Source: Bacillota bacterium
Lineage (GTDB): Bacteria > Bacillota > Sulfobacillia > Fermentithermobacillales > Fermentithermobacillaceae
Direction: 5' to 3'
Length of the DNA stretch: 64,000 nt
NCBI GenBank assembly: GCA_012841065.1
Contig: DUVI01000029.1
Location: 20,394-84,393, forward strand
The notes beneath the pieces were generated by a model that was not told where the DNA came from, ran no database searches, and saw nothing but the letters and a program-made list of their open reading frames with translations. This document shows positions 53,471-61,684 of the stretch, piece by piece. The stretch's first letter is position 1. Each line of letters opens with the position of its first letter. The position numbers were made by a program, and so were the translations under genes.

Positions 53471-54777
53471 GATTGTCCGGTTTCTCCCTCAATTCTTTCT
53501 ACCAGTACCTTGTTAATTCTAGGGCCCTTTACCTCTTCTATGGTGAAACAGACTTTCGGTTCGATAAGGCAAAAGGCGTCGCCCGGCACCGGTACCCTGT
53601 CAAGGCATGTCATCACAAGGCCTGCCAAGGAGTCACAGTCTTCAGCGTCGATCTCAAGGCCTGTAAAGTCCTCAAGTTCCACCAGGCTGATACTTCCGGG
53701 TACCCGCCATTTCCCATCGCCTACCACTACATATTCATGATTTTCAGAATCATACTCGTCCTCTATGTCTCCGACGAATTCTTCAATCAGGTCTTCGATG
53801 GTTACCAGCCCTGAAACGCCGTCATACTCGTCTACAACAATTGCCATGTGTACTCCCAACGCCTTCATTTCATTCAGGAGATCAGACACATTCTTGCTTT
53901 CAGGTACAAAATGCGGCGCAACCGCAAACTGGCTGACGGGAATGTCAGCCAGAGCGCTCCCCCAGTCTGAGGGCCTTTCTCTGAGAAACCTCGCCAGAGA
54001 CTTGATATTTGCTATGCCGGTGATGTTATCCCTTGACCCATGATAAACAGGGATCCGTGAAAACCCTTCTTTTAACATGAGGTTAAGAGCCTCAAGCGCA
54101 CTTGCGTGCTCCTGTATAGCTACCATTCTTGGGCGTGGAACCATAACTTCGGATACGTCAATATCCCGGGAGTCTATAACCCCGGTGATTATCTCTTTTT
54201 CAGTACAGCTTATAGCTCCGACGTCCTCCCCATACTCGAGAGCAGCCATTACCCTGGCTTCGGACATCTCCTCCAAGTACGCTGAATCATGGGCGGGCTT
54301 TGGAAGCAACCATGAAAACACAGCAGCCGCTTTCTCCAATATGCTTGTAAAAGGCTTCATGATGAGTTGCAGCCACGAAAGGCTTCCCGCAACCTTTATT
54401 GCAATGCCCTCGGGGTTTGAGCCCACCAGGAGTTTCGGGGTAATCTCGCCAAACAGCAAGATCAGAACGGTGCCGAACGCAACTGACACGACCTCTGCTA
54501 ACCCCTTTGATTTGGGAAGCAAAGCGTAGACAATGACGGTGAATGTGGAAGAGAACAGGATGTTCACAAGGGTATTGCCAAGCAAAACACTCGAGAGCAA
54601 TGAATTGGGGTTCTTTTTCAAGTGGAGAACTTCTTGAGCCCTCTTGTTCCCAGGATACTTGCTCTTAAGTTTTACTTCATCCGAGGAAAATATGGCGCTC
54701 TCTGAGCCCGAGAAGTATGCAGACAACACCAGACAAAATAAAGCTACAAGGTAACTACTACCTCCGGGGTCGTCCAC
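53467..54777 (-). CDS. CorC/HlyC-family membrane protein, full length
   Basis: Protein of 436 aa with the complete layout: DUF21/CNNM membrane domain (about 5-190, SAYFSGSESAIFSSDEVKLK), CBS pair (about 205-330, MVPRPRMVAIQEHASALEAL and AIVVDEYDGVSGLVTIEDL), and CorC_HlyC domain (about 345-425, WRVPGSISLVELEDFTGLEI). Presumed role is Mg2+/Co2+ efflux or sensing, based on the family. It starts 54777, and the operon pair with the next gene is tight (4-bp overlap). Confidence 0.9.
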   Translation of the reverse strand: MDDPGGSSYLVALFCLVLSAYFSGSESAIFSSDEVKLKSKYPGNKRAQEVLHLKKNPNSLLSSVLLGNTLVNILFSSTFTVIVYALLPKSKGLAEVVSVAFGTVLILLFGEITPKLLVGSNPEGIAIKVAGSLSWLQLIMKPFTSILEKAAAVFSWLLPKPAHDSAYLEEMSEARVMAALEYGEDVGAISCTEKEIITGVIDSRDIDVSEVMVPRPRMVAIQEHASALEALNLMLKEGFSRIPVYHGSRDNITGIANIKSLARFLRERPSDWGSALADIPVSQFAVAPHFVPESKNVSDLLNEMKALGVHMAIVVDEYDGVSGLVTIEDLIEEFVGDIEDEYDSENHEYVVVGDGKWRVPGSISLVELEDFTGLEIDAEDCDSLAGLVMTCLDRVPVPGDAFCLIEPKVCFTIEEVKGPRINKVLVERIEGETGQS

Positions 54778-54902
54778 TCATTATCACCTTCCGACAATGT
54801 ATATTTTGTTAGCGGGTGTCACCTATATCTTAACTCGTAAGTAACCGTCTGGCAATATGTTTCACTGGACGGACCGGCCTCACACGGTGCGCAATCAGGC
54901 AT

Positions 54903-54953
54903 TTGGGGACGTATCCTGGGAGCGATTTGTAAACTAATCAGGATCGTCCCCAA
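54903..54953 (-). terminator. long hairpin after the four-gene membrane module
   Basis: TTGGGGACG-T-ATCCTG (54903-54918) pairs with CAGGAT-CGTCCCCAA (54939-54953), a 15-bp stem with one bulged base and a 20-base loop. It lies 16 bases past the last stop of the module. There is no T-run. Confidence 0.6.
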
Positions 54954-54968
54954 CATTTTAGGTCAAGT

Positions 54969-55589
54969 TCACTTGATCAGCCCGACCCAATCCCCCAGCA
55001 AGAACTGCATTCTGCCGAGGAACAGCGATACACGCGCCATGACCGTGTTGCCGAAAGCCGCTCCAAACGCGAGCATCATAACCCAACGGCCCACGCTGGA
55101 TATCTTACCCTGGACACCCTTCTTCTCAACTGTGAACAAGAAGTACACCAGAGCGCTGAACGTACCAACGATGTAGAGAATGTTTGATACGCTTTGCCAC
55201 CAGTCACCTGCAACCCAAAGCGGCAGGAAAGTTGCACGGATCTGGTCTATGAACATCGGCTTGAACTGCGTAGTCAAATAGTACGCTGAACCAATTCCCA
55301 ACAGGAAGCAGATGTGGTAACGGCTAATCCATGCAATGGGCCTCACATACCTGGTGTAGATCATGAGGCCAATGAGTACGGGGAAAATGTACCACCATTT
55401 GCCTTCCTGCATAATTCTCAACTGGATACTCGGCCTGATATACTGGAACCACTGCAACGCCACCGTATAACCGGCATACAGGCCTACATAAGTGTTCTCA
55501 GCAAACCTGTACAGAGGGTTATCTTTGAACACCACTGAAAGCAGCAAGATTGTGAAAATTGCGTTAAGCCAAGTGCCCAACAATTCCAC
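54969..55589 (-). CDS. membrane protein D of a four-gene module, unknown function
   Basis: Polytopic membrane protein of 206 aa with about six hydrophobic segments. I do not know its family. A typical stretch is SVSNILYIVGTFSALVYFLFT, then GRWVMMLAFGAAFGNTVMAR and WVGLIK at the end. It is clearly a paralogue of the protein at 63311-63889: both share SVSNI-(L/I)-x3-VGTF, YFLFTV, VMARVSLFLG versus VAANTATYLG, and end in W-(V/L)-G-(L/I)-IK. It starts with GTG behind GGAGGTG. It is the last gene of the module. Confidence 0.75.
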   Translation of the reverse strand: MELLGTWLNAIFTILLLSVVFKDNPLYRFAENTYVGLYAGYTVALQWFQYIRPSIQLRIMQEGKWWYIFPVLIGLMIYTRYVRPIAWISRYHICFLLGIGSAYYLTTQFKPMFIDQIRATFLPLWVAGDWWQSVSNILYIVGTFSALVYFLFTVEKKGVQGKISSVGRWVMMLAFGAAFGNTVMARVSLFLGRMQFLLGDWVGLIK

Positions 55590-55632
55590 TGGGATTCACC
55601 TCCTGTCGTCAATCCAGGCCAAAGTTACAAGG

Positions 55633-56457
55633 TTATTTCTCCTTCTCCCGGGTCAAAAGATAACCCACGTTCCCTAAGATGATGAAGATTATGATTAGCG
55701 CGTGTGAGAACGACTGCGCGTCCATACCGGCTGTCGCACTGCCCGGGTTGCCAACCAGGAGCTCGTACTCAGCTGCTCCCTTCATTCCAAGCACAGCCGC
55801 ATGGACCTGGCCGGCCTGAATCAGCGGCATTAGCTCAGGAACGCTCACTGATATGGTTGACACAAGCAAAGGCTTGTTGTGAGGCGATGTCACGTGTGCA
55901 ATATATTGCCTTTCACCCGGGGTTCCGGTAACAAATATGAACACCGCGTCGACGTCCTTGAGGGTCGCCACTTCTTTCATAAGAGGCAGGGTGTTCAGGT
56001 CATTGCCGTAATGATCCACGCCAACGGCCGCTTCGTAGATGCTGGAAAGCATCTTCTGCAAGAGCACTTCGTTGCCGGGTTTGTAACCTACGTTAACCCA
56101 GTCGACGCCGTATTTCTTGTCGGGGAACTCTTCCTGAACAATTGAGAAAGCAGTGTCTGCCATGTCGCCTGCCATTACCCACATGCCAGCGCAGACGAAC
56201 CGCAGGTCTTTCCTGAATCCCTGCCTTACCAGTGACTGAGCTGCCGGCATCAGTTCAGGGATTCCGCCTGCCGAAAAGTCAAACCCAAGGTATACCATGC
56301 TACCTGGCTCTAGGGCTTCGATAAAGTCGTATACCTTTTGGGTTTCTGCAGAAGGAACAATAGCTAGCCCAACAGGTTTTATGAGAGACAGGGCGATTAT
56401 GAGAATCATCAGGGCGTATATAACCCGCCTGTCGATGTTGGCTAGTTTCTCCCACAC
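55633..56457 (-). CDS. membrane-anchored protein C of a four-gene module, unknown function
   Basis: Protein of 274 aa with one N-terminal membrane segment (about 12-34, YALMILIIALSLIKPVGLAI) and one at the C-terminus (SHALIIIFIILGNVGYLL), so the 200-residue middle is either outside or between two anchors. The middle alternates strands and helices (SMVYLGFDFSAGGIPELMPA, YGVDWVNVGYKPGNEVLLQ, VDAVFIFVTGTPGERQY), suggesting an alpha/beta Rossmann-like fold. It starts with GTG behind GGAGGTG in the same context as the gene after it. No family recognised. Confidence 0.72.
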   Translation of the reverse strand: MWEKLANIDRRVIYALMILIIALSLIKPVGLAIVPSAETQKVYDFIEALEPGSMVYLGFDFSAGGIPELMPAAQSLVRQGFRKDLRFVCAGMWVMAGDMADTAFSIVQEEFPDKKYGVDWVNVGYKPGNEVLLQKMLSSIYEAAVGVDHYGNDLNTLPLMKEVATLKDVDAVFIFVTGTPGERQYIAHVTSPHNKPLLVSTISVSVPELMPLIQAGQVHAAVLGMKGAAEYELLVGNPGSATAGMDAQSFSHALIIIFIILGNVGYLLTREKEK

Positions 56458-56478
56458 AATGATTCACCTCCTCCACTA

Positions 56479-57114
56479 TTACTCACCGGTACCCCCAAGG
56501 TGCGCACGTTCAATTCCAACAAGAATTCTCAAAGCAGTTGCAATACCACCAAGGGTAGCGCCGATTTGGATGCCCCGCATACCCGCAGAGTTGGGCACGT
56601 TCAAAATCCAAGCCGAAGCGTCTTGAATCCAGTCCCCGAGCAACACCGAGCCAAGGGGTACCTGGCCGAGCATCATCACTATAGCGGCAAGCAACAGCAC
56701 CGCAGCTTCTGCGTTTCTGACCCTAAAAGCTCTATAGGCAGCAGCGCCGATATAGAACACCAAGGTGGAGTAAACGGTAGCGTTCATTGGCGCAATCAAA
56801 TTGTTGTACATGAATTTCCAGCCGTCATGGTCTGCACTCTTGGCAATAAGGATGCCGAAGAGAGCCATTCCGAACATGCAGATCATGAGCCATAGGCTGT
56901 AGAACCAGCCTTCGCGCTTTTGCTGGACCCGCTTGCCGTGAATCTGGGTCAGGTTGACGACACCCACTGCAACGGCCCAGGCAGACACGACCAAGAACCA
57001 GTCGTCGACGTAGTTCTTTGCCGTTGCAAGGGCGTCAATGCCACCTAGAAACATGGCTGCCACTATTAACAATCCAAAGGCTAATCCAAACAAGATCGGC
57101 AATTCTTGTTTCAA
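56479..57114 (-). CDS. membrane protein B of a four-gene module, unknown function
   Basis: Integral membrane protein of 211 aa with about six hydrophobic segments (LPILFGLAFGLLIVAAMFLG, WFLVVSAWAVAVGVVNL, WFYSLWLMICMFGMALFGIL, then three more). A charged loop IHGKRVQQKREGW separates segments two and three. It begins with TTG behind a GGGAGGGGGG site. It lies between proteins A and C of the module with short gaps. No family recognised. Confidence 0.72.
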   Translation of the reverse strand: MKQELPILFGLAFGLLIVAAMFLGGIDALATAKNYVDDWFLVVSAWAVAVGVVNLTQIHGKRVQQKREGWFYSLWLMICMFGMALFGILIAKSADHDGWKFMYNNLIAPMNATVYSTLVFYIGAAAYRAFRVRNAEAAVLLLAAIVMMLGQVPLGSVLLGDWIQDASAWILNVPNSAGMRGIQIGATLGGIATALRILVGIERAHLGGTGE

Positions 57115-57179
57115 TTGGTTTCCCCCCTCCCGTTAGGAGTTACAAGTATGAATCTAAGCCAGGTGTGGTTGTCACAAAC

Positions 57180-57953
57180 TTATTTACCCATGATGTCGGT
57201 TAGGAAAGTGATGTTGAACGTCCTCAAAATGACGCCAAGCACTATGCAAATGGCTGCGAACATCTTGCCCCAGTCTTGGACGATGATGCTGCCCATGAGA
57301 ATGGGTTCTCTGGTGAGGTATGCGCTTGCCGCGTAGAGTTCCTCGCCTATAAGGCAATAGTCACAAGCTGCAACGAAGAATGGAATCTGGTGGGTGTTAG
57401 CAGTACCTGCAATCTGGATTGCGCCGGCCGTAGCGCCAACTTCTGCGAAGACCAGCGACTCGGCCCAGAAACCACCGAGAAGCAGGTTGGCTGCAGGCTT
57501 CTCCCTGTACATAATTCCCGTTACGCCGGTGGCGTAAGCGAACTGGTCTTCGGAAATGAAGCGTACGTTCTCTACCTTAAAGTTCTGGAGTTTGCCTTCC
57601 TGGATAAAGGCCTGCCTTACGATTTCTTCCGAGATAGGATACACTACTGTTCTTCTGTTGGTTACGATGATGTCAGTGTCGTACTTTGCGCACTGTGCTG
57701 CCACATAGCTCAGGATAGACAGTCCTGCCAGGGTCTGGGCATCATCAACGCCTGCGATACCCGGCGAGAAGTGCAGGGGCCTGCCCATCTCAGTGCACCG
57801 TCCGATGGCCTCGTCCATGGCTTCGAGACCCGGAACCTGATACAGCTCAGGAATCTTCATGCCTTTCCGCGCCCTACCAATCATCATCAACACGGCTATG
57901 CAGTAGATCAGTAGTGTAATGAAGGAAAATACCTGCCCTTGTGCAATCGTCAT
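57180..57953 (-). CDS. membrane protein A of a four-gene module (DUF6754-like), unknown function
   Basis: Protein of about 257 aa. The N-terminal anchor (about 7-25, FSFITLLIYCIAVLMMIG) is followed by a soluble-looking part with GRPLHFSPGIAGVDDAQTLA and a hydrophobic glycine-rich part LVFAEVGATAGAIQIAGTAN and FVAACDYCLIGEELYAASAY, then a C-terminal segment. I recall this type as DUF6754, but could not check it. The ATG at 57953 has AGGTG six bases ahead; the GTG three codons upstream is inside that site. It is the first gene of the module. Confidence 0.72.
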   Translation of the reverse strand: MTIAQGQVFSFITLLIYCIAVLMMIGRARKGMKIPELYQVPGLEAMDEAIGRCTEMGRPLHFSPGIAGVDDAQTLAGLSILSYVAAQCAKYDTDIIVTNRRTVVYPISEEIVRQAFIQEGKLQNFKVENVRFISEDQFAYATGVTGIMYREKPAANLLLGGFWAESLVFAEVGATAGAIQIAGTANTHQIPFFVAACDYCLIGEELYAASAYLTREPILMGSIIVQDWGKMFAAICIVLGVILRTFNITFLTDIMGK

Positions 57954-58310
57954 TGTTTTCACCTGCCTTCCGAATAATCGTTTGTACTATCTGACTTTTC
58001 AGCTAATGGATCCGATTCTCAATAATCTGTCTATGCTGGCTTCGGGGGAAAAATCCTTAATTCCCCAATAACATTGGGTGCTAATCGTTGTATGGTCATG
58101 TGGTACTGTATATGCAGCGTGCACTTATAATATGAGGCTTCCGGGGCCAAACGTGTTTGGGATCAGATCTGAGGCACAGAAACCACAGACACGGTTGAAA
58201 CCAAGCCACAATTGACAATCCACTCAGGCTGAGGCATAATCAAGCATATCAACCGCCGAATAATAGTCACAGGATATTGACCTGAGGACATGTTAAGCTA
58301 GGCAAATAGA
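57954..58310. other. divergent intergenic region between membrane module and proline operon
   Basis: About 350 bases with no supported gene. CCCAAT-AAC-ATTGGG (58064-58078) is a perfect inverted repeat about 110 bases ahead of the membrane module and may be an operator. TATAAT on the plus strand at 58126-58131 has no -35 partner. The region must carry both divergent promoters. Confidence 0.5.
58277..58304 (+). promoter_or_regulatory. possible promoter of the proline T-box transcript
   Basis: TTGACC (58277-58282) is followed after 16 bases by TAGGCA (58299-58304). The -10 is poor, but the predicted start near 58311 coincides with the first base of T-box stem I. Confidence 0.4.
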
Positions 58311-58549
58311 GGGCCTATGACTGAGAATAGTAGAAGAGCCCGGGATGCACAGAAAGTGAACCAGTAGCTGAAAGGTTGACCTTCCACACTCTTCGAACCC
58401 GCTCACGAGGCTATAGGCGATGAGTCTATCGGAACCCCACCGTTACCCGGGGAGATGGCTGGCAGGCCATCGTTTTAAGGGGCACAATGCCCGAACTAAG
58501 GTGGTACCACGGAGACAAACCTTCGTCCTTAACGGACGGAGGTTTTTTT
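58311..58549 (+). promoter_or_regulatory. T-box leader with proline specifier
   Basis: tRNA-sensing leader of the proline genes. Stem I closes with GCCTAT (58313-58318) and ATAGGC (58413-58418). On its 3' side the specifier loop reads CGAACCCGC, with CCC (58398-58400), a proline codon, in the usual position after GAA. The T-box proper is AAGGTGGTACCACGG (58498-58512), which holds the antiterminator bulge that pairs with the tRNA acceptor end. A terminator follows at 58517-58549. Uncharged tRNA-Pro should cause read-through into the ProC-ProB gene. Confidence 0.9.
58517..58549 (+). terminator. T-box controlled terminator
   Basis: AAACCTTCGTCC (58517-58528) pairs with GGACGGAGGTTT (58534-58545) around TTAAC, with a T-G pair, followed by more T residues. 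It competes with the antiterminator that includes the T-box sequence. Confidence 0.88.
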
Positions 58550-58573
58550 GATGCTTGGGGGTGTGCTTTAACA

Positions 58574-60295
58574 GTGAACAAAGCAACAACAATGAGGAAC
58601 ATTAAGGAAATGAACGGCACGCAAATTGGGTTTATCGGAGCAGGCAACATGGCCACAGCCATTATCAAGGGCCTTACTTCATGCACAAATGCGCCAGGTC
58701 CCAAAATGACGGTGATAAACAAGAACAACCGCAACCGGATTTCATACCTTTGCGGCACATACGGCGTTACAGCCGCCAAGAACTTCGAGGAACTGATGAC
58801 GGTATCAAACATAATCATACTTGCCGTAAAGCCTGACCAGACACCGGAAGTGCTGGAGGCTATATCAGGTCTGGTAACCGAAGATCACCTGATAATTTCA
58901 GTTGTAGCAGGTATCACCATAAACGCCGTTGAAAACTGCTTGAATCAGAAAGCCCCGGTAGTACGGGCTATGCCCAATACCCCCGCCCAGGTCGGCGAAG
59001 GGGTATCTGTGCTCTGCGGAAGTCACCGGGCGACCGATGAACATAAGGCGCAGGCGGAAGCTGTGTTCTCTTCTGTGGGGAAAGTTTTCTGGATGGACGA
59101 GATCTATATGGATGCAGTCACGGCATTGTCAGGCAGCGGTCCTGCGTACTTCTACCGTTTGGCGCAGGAGATGACCGAGGTAGCCGTTGAAATGGGGCTG
59201 GAAAGGCAACTGTCTGAGAAACTGGCCCGTCAGACCCTGATAGGAGCAGGTTACCTACTGAAGTGCACTGACTTGACGCTCAAACAACTCATTGACCAAG
59301 TTGCTTCCCCTAACGGCACCACTGAAGCAGCGCTCAGGGTGTTTGAATCAAACGGACTCGGCCTCTTGGTGGAAGAAGCAATGGGCAAAGCGCTCCGCCG
59401 GTCAGAGGAGATTTCTGCAGCATACTCAGAATCTGAAACCACAAAGCGTACTGCCATCACCAGGGCCATAAGAGTGATAATCAAGATCGGTTCGTCAACT
59501 GTCACCGACGAAAACGGGATGTTCAACGAAAAATTGCTCAGAGGTATCGTCGAACAAGTATCGTCCCTCATGGCAGAAGGCCGGGAAGTGGTAATCGTCT
59601 CGTCGGGAGCCATGGCGGCAGGCAGGGGCCGGATAGGCAAGGAAAAAGGTTTTTCCATTACCGAAAAGCAGGTGCTGGCTGCGGTAGGCCAAGGGCTCCT
59701 CATGAGAAGCTATGAAACCCTGTTTGAAGAGTACGGGCTCACTGTGGGGCAGGTGCTGCTAACCAGGGATGACTTGGGAAGCCTCAAACGTTCAGCTCTT
59801 TGCAAAGACACCCTGGAAGTCATGCTTGGAAGGGGGATCATCCCCATTATCAACGAAAACGACACCGTGGCTGTAGAAGAAATACGGTTTGGCGATAACG
59901 ATACCTTGTCAGCAAGGGTCGCCGTATTGATTAACGCCGACTTGCTCATCATGCTTACAGATACAGACGGGTTTTACGACAAAAACCCCCGCATCCACCC
60001 TGACGCCCGGCTCATCACTACAATCAGGAATATTGACGGCAATATCCTGGCTATGGCAAAAGGAACCCACAATGCAGACGTAGCTACCGGAGGGATGATA
60101 ACCAAGGTGTGGGCTGCCAACATGGCACTGGAACACGGGATCCCGACGGTAATAGCCAACGGAAGCAGGCCCGGCGTACTCAAATCGATCCTTGAAGGCA
60201 AGTTGATAGGCACCTTGTTCGTAGAAGACAAAGCATTTCAGGGGCACAAACCCGAAAACGCAGCAGCAGGAGGAGAAATACATGACAGTGATTGA
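58574..60295 (+). CDS. fused pyrroline-5-carboxylate reductase (ProC) and glutamate 5-kinase (ProB)
   Basis: Single reading frame of about 573 aa that joins the last and first enzymes of proline synthesis. Residues 13-285 are ProC: NADP fold IGFIGAGNMATAIIKGL, VRAMPNTPAQVGEGVSVL, and ALSGSGPAYFY to ASPNGTTEAAL. Residues 299-560 are ProB: VIIKIGSSTVTDENG, VIVSSGAMAAGRGRIG, PIINENDTVAVEEIRFGDND, LTDTDGFYDKNP and GGMITKVWAANMA. It lacks the C-terminal PUA domain. No stop lies between the parts; an internal GTG at 59474 has only a weak site. The start (GTG 58574, GGGGGTG ten bases ahead) is uncertain; ATG 58592 is an alternative. It overlaps proA by 14 bp. Confidence 0.9.
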   Translation: MNKATTMRNIKEMNGTQIGFIGAGNMATAIIKGLTSCTNAPGPKMTVINKNNRNRISYLCGTYGVTAAKNFEELMTVSNIIILAVKPDQTPEVLEAISGLVTEDHLIISVVAGITINAVENCLNQKAPVVRAMPNTPAQVGEGVSVLCGSHRATDEHKAQAEAVFSSVGKVFWMDEIYMDAVTALSGSGPAYFYRLAQEMTEVAVEMGLERQLSEKLARQTLIGAGYLLKCTDLTLKQLIDQVASPNGTTEAALRVFESNGLGLLVEEAMGKALRRSEEISAAYSESETTKRTAITRAIRVIIKIGSSTVTDENGMFNEKLLRGIVEQVSSLMAEGREVVIVSSGAMAAGRGRIGKEKGFSITEKQVLAAVGQGLLMRSYETLFEEYGLTVGQVLLTRDDLGSLKRSALCKDTLEVMLGRGIIPIINENDTVAVEEIRFGDNDTLSARVAVLINADLLIMLTDTDGFYDKNPRIHPDARLITTIRNIDGNILAMAKGTHNADVATGGMITKVWAANMALEHGIPTVIANGSRPGVLKSILEGKLIGTLFVEDKAFQGHKPENAAAGGEIHDSD

Positions 60296-61523
60296 CAAGG
60301 CAAAACTCGCCAAGCAGGCATCGAATCTACTGGCAGCTATGAGCCCGGAGGCGAGAGCCAGGGGTTTGATGTACATGGCCGATGAGCTGGAAGCAGGACA
60401 GTCTCAGATATTAGAAGCTAATCAGGAGGACCTGGATGCTGCCGACAAGGCAGGCATTACCGGAGCTATGCGTAAGCGGCTTGCCCTCTCAGAAGATAAG
60501 ATCGGCCGGATGGCACAAGCTCTCAGGCAGATAGCCCTGCTTCAAGATAACCTGGGCAAGACGATCCAGATGATCACCCGCCCAAACGGACTGACCATCA
60601 AGAAGGTAAGAGTGCCGTTCGGGGTGATAGGCATCATTTATGAATCCAGGCCCAACGTTACCGCAGACGCTGCAGGGCTTTGCATCAAATCCGGCAACGC
60701 GGTGATCCTCCGTGGAGGCAAGGAAGCGCTCAGAAGCAATACTGCCATTACCGACAGGCTGCGGTCAGGACTGGACAAAGCCGGAATCACCCCTGAATGT
60801 ATTCAGTACGTAGACAATCCGGACCGCTCAGAGGTACACACCATGATGAACCTAAGGGGATTAATCGACCTCCTCATCCCCAGAGGCGGCCCCGGTTTGA
60901 TCAAGGCCACCATAGAAAATGCAAGCATACCCGTTATTGAGACAGGCGTGGGCAATTGCCACACGTACGTAGACGCCGCAGCTGACCTGGAGATGGCTCA
61001 TTCGATTGCGGTGAACGCCAAACTAAGCAATCCCGCAGTGTGCAATGCCATGGAAACCTTATTGGTCCACGAGAGTATAGCAGACAAGTTCCTGCCCAAA
61101 TTAGCCCGGGACCTGGCTGCCCAAGGCGTAGAGCTCAGGGGCTGCCCGAAAAGCCGGGAGATCGTCGCTTTTCTGGAACCGGCCATGGAAGAAGACTGGC
61201 ATACAGAATACCTGGACCTAGTGCTCGCCATAAAGATTGTGTCCGGGGTCGATGAAGCTATAGAGCACATTTCAACATACGGAACCGCCCATTCGGAAGC
61301 GATAGTCACCGAAAATCCTGACGCGGCCGCTAAGTTCACCCGGTCGGTAGATGCAGCTACGGTTTATGTAAACGCCAGCACGCGCTTTACCGACGGCGGC
61401 GAATTCGGCTCTGGTGCTGAAATGGGTATCTCAACCCAAAAACTCCACGCCAGAGGCCCCATGGGCATCAATGAACTGATGACGTACAAGTACGTGGTAG
61501 AAGGTACAGGGCAAGTCCGATAA
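60282..61523 (+). CDS. proA: gamma-glutamyl phosphate reductase
   Basis: Second step of proline synthesis: reduces glutamyl-5-phosphate to glutamate-5-semialdehyde with NADPH. It has 413 aa, normal length. Typical parts are VPFGVIGIIYESRPNVTADA, GNAVILRGGKEA, and the catalytic Cys in ETGVGNCHTYVD, with TVYVNASTRFTDGGEFG near the end. The ATG has AGGAGGAG just ahead and overlaps the ProC-ProB stop region by 14 bp, so it is coupled. It is under the same proline T-box. Confidence 0.95.
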   Translation: MTVIDKAKLAKQASNLLAAMSPEARARGLMYMADELEAGQSQILEANQEDLDAADKAGITGAMRKRLALSEDKIGRMAQALRQIALLQDNLGKTIQMITRPNGLTIKKVRVPFGVIGIIYESRPNVTADAAGLCIKSGNAVILRGGKEALRSNTAITDRLRSGLDKAGITPECIQYVDNPDRSEVHTMMNLRGLIDLLIPRGGPGLIKATIENASIPVIETGVGNCHTYVDAAADLEMAHSIAVNAKLSNPAVCNAMETLLVHESIADKFLPKLARDLAAQGVELRGCPKSREIVAFLEPAMEEDWHTEYLDLVLAIKIVSGVDEAIEHISTYGTAHSEAIVTENPDAAAKFTRSVDAATVYVNASTRFTDGGEFGSGAEMGISTQKLHARGPMGINELMTYKYVVEGTGQVR

Positions 61524-61539
61524 TTCTCCATAGAAGAAT

Positions 61540-61587
61540 GGCTGCCGCCGGCAACATGCCACGTGTTGGTTCCAGCCGGCAGCAGCC
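61540..61587 (+). terminator. hairpin after proA
   Basis: GGCTGCCGCCGGC (61540-61552) pairs with GCCGGCAGCAGCC (61575-61587) with one C-A mismatch and a 22-base loop. It lies between convergent proA and the D-aminoacylase gene. No T-run follows on either strand. Confidence 0.55.
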
Positions 61588-61684
61588 ACCTCTGTGCACA
61601 CCTTGCCTACAACGCTCCATCAAAGCCTTGCCGGTAGCCTGTCAGCCGGAATGGTCGCGTTCCAGGGCACCGATGGCTTCACTC

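Noticed and set aside
58126-58131. TATAAT on the plus strand ahead of the proline operon
   Set aside because: No acceptable -35 at 16-18 bases, and it lies about 180 bases before the T-box stem I.
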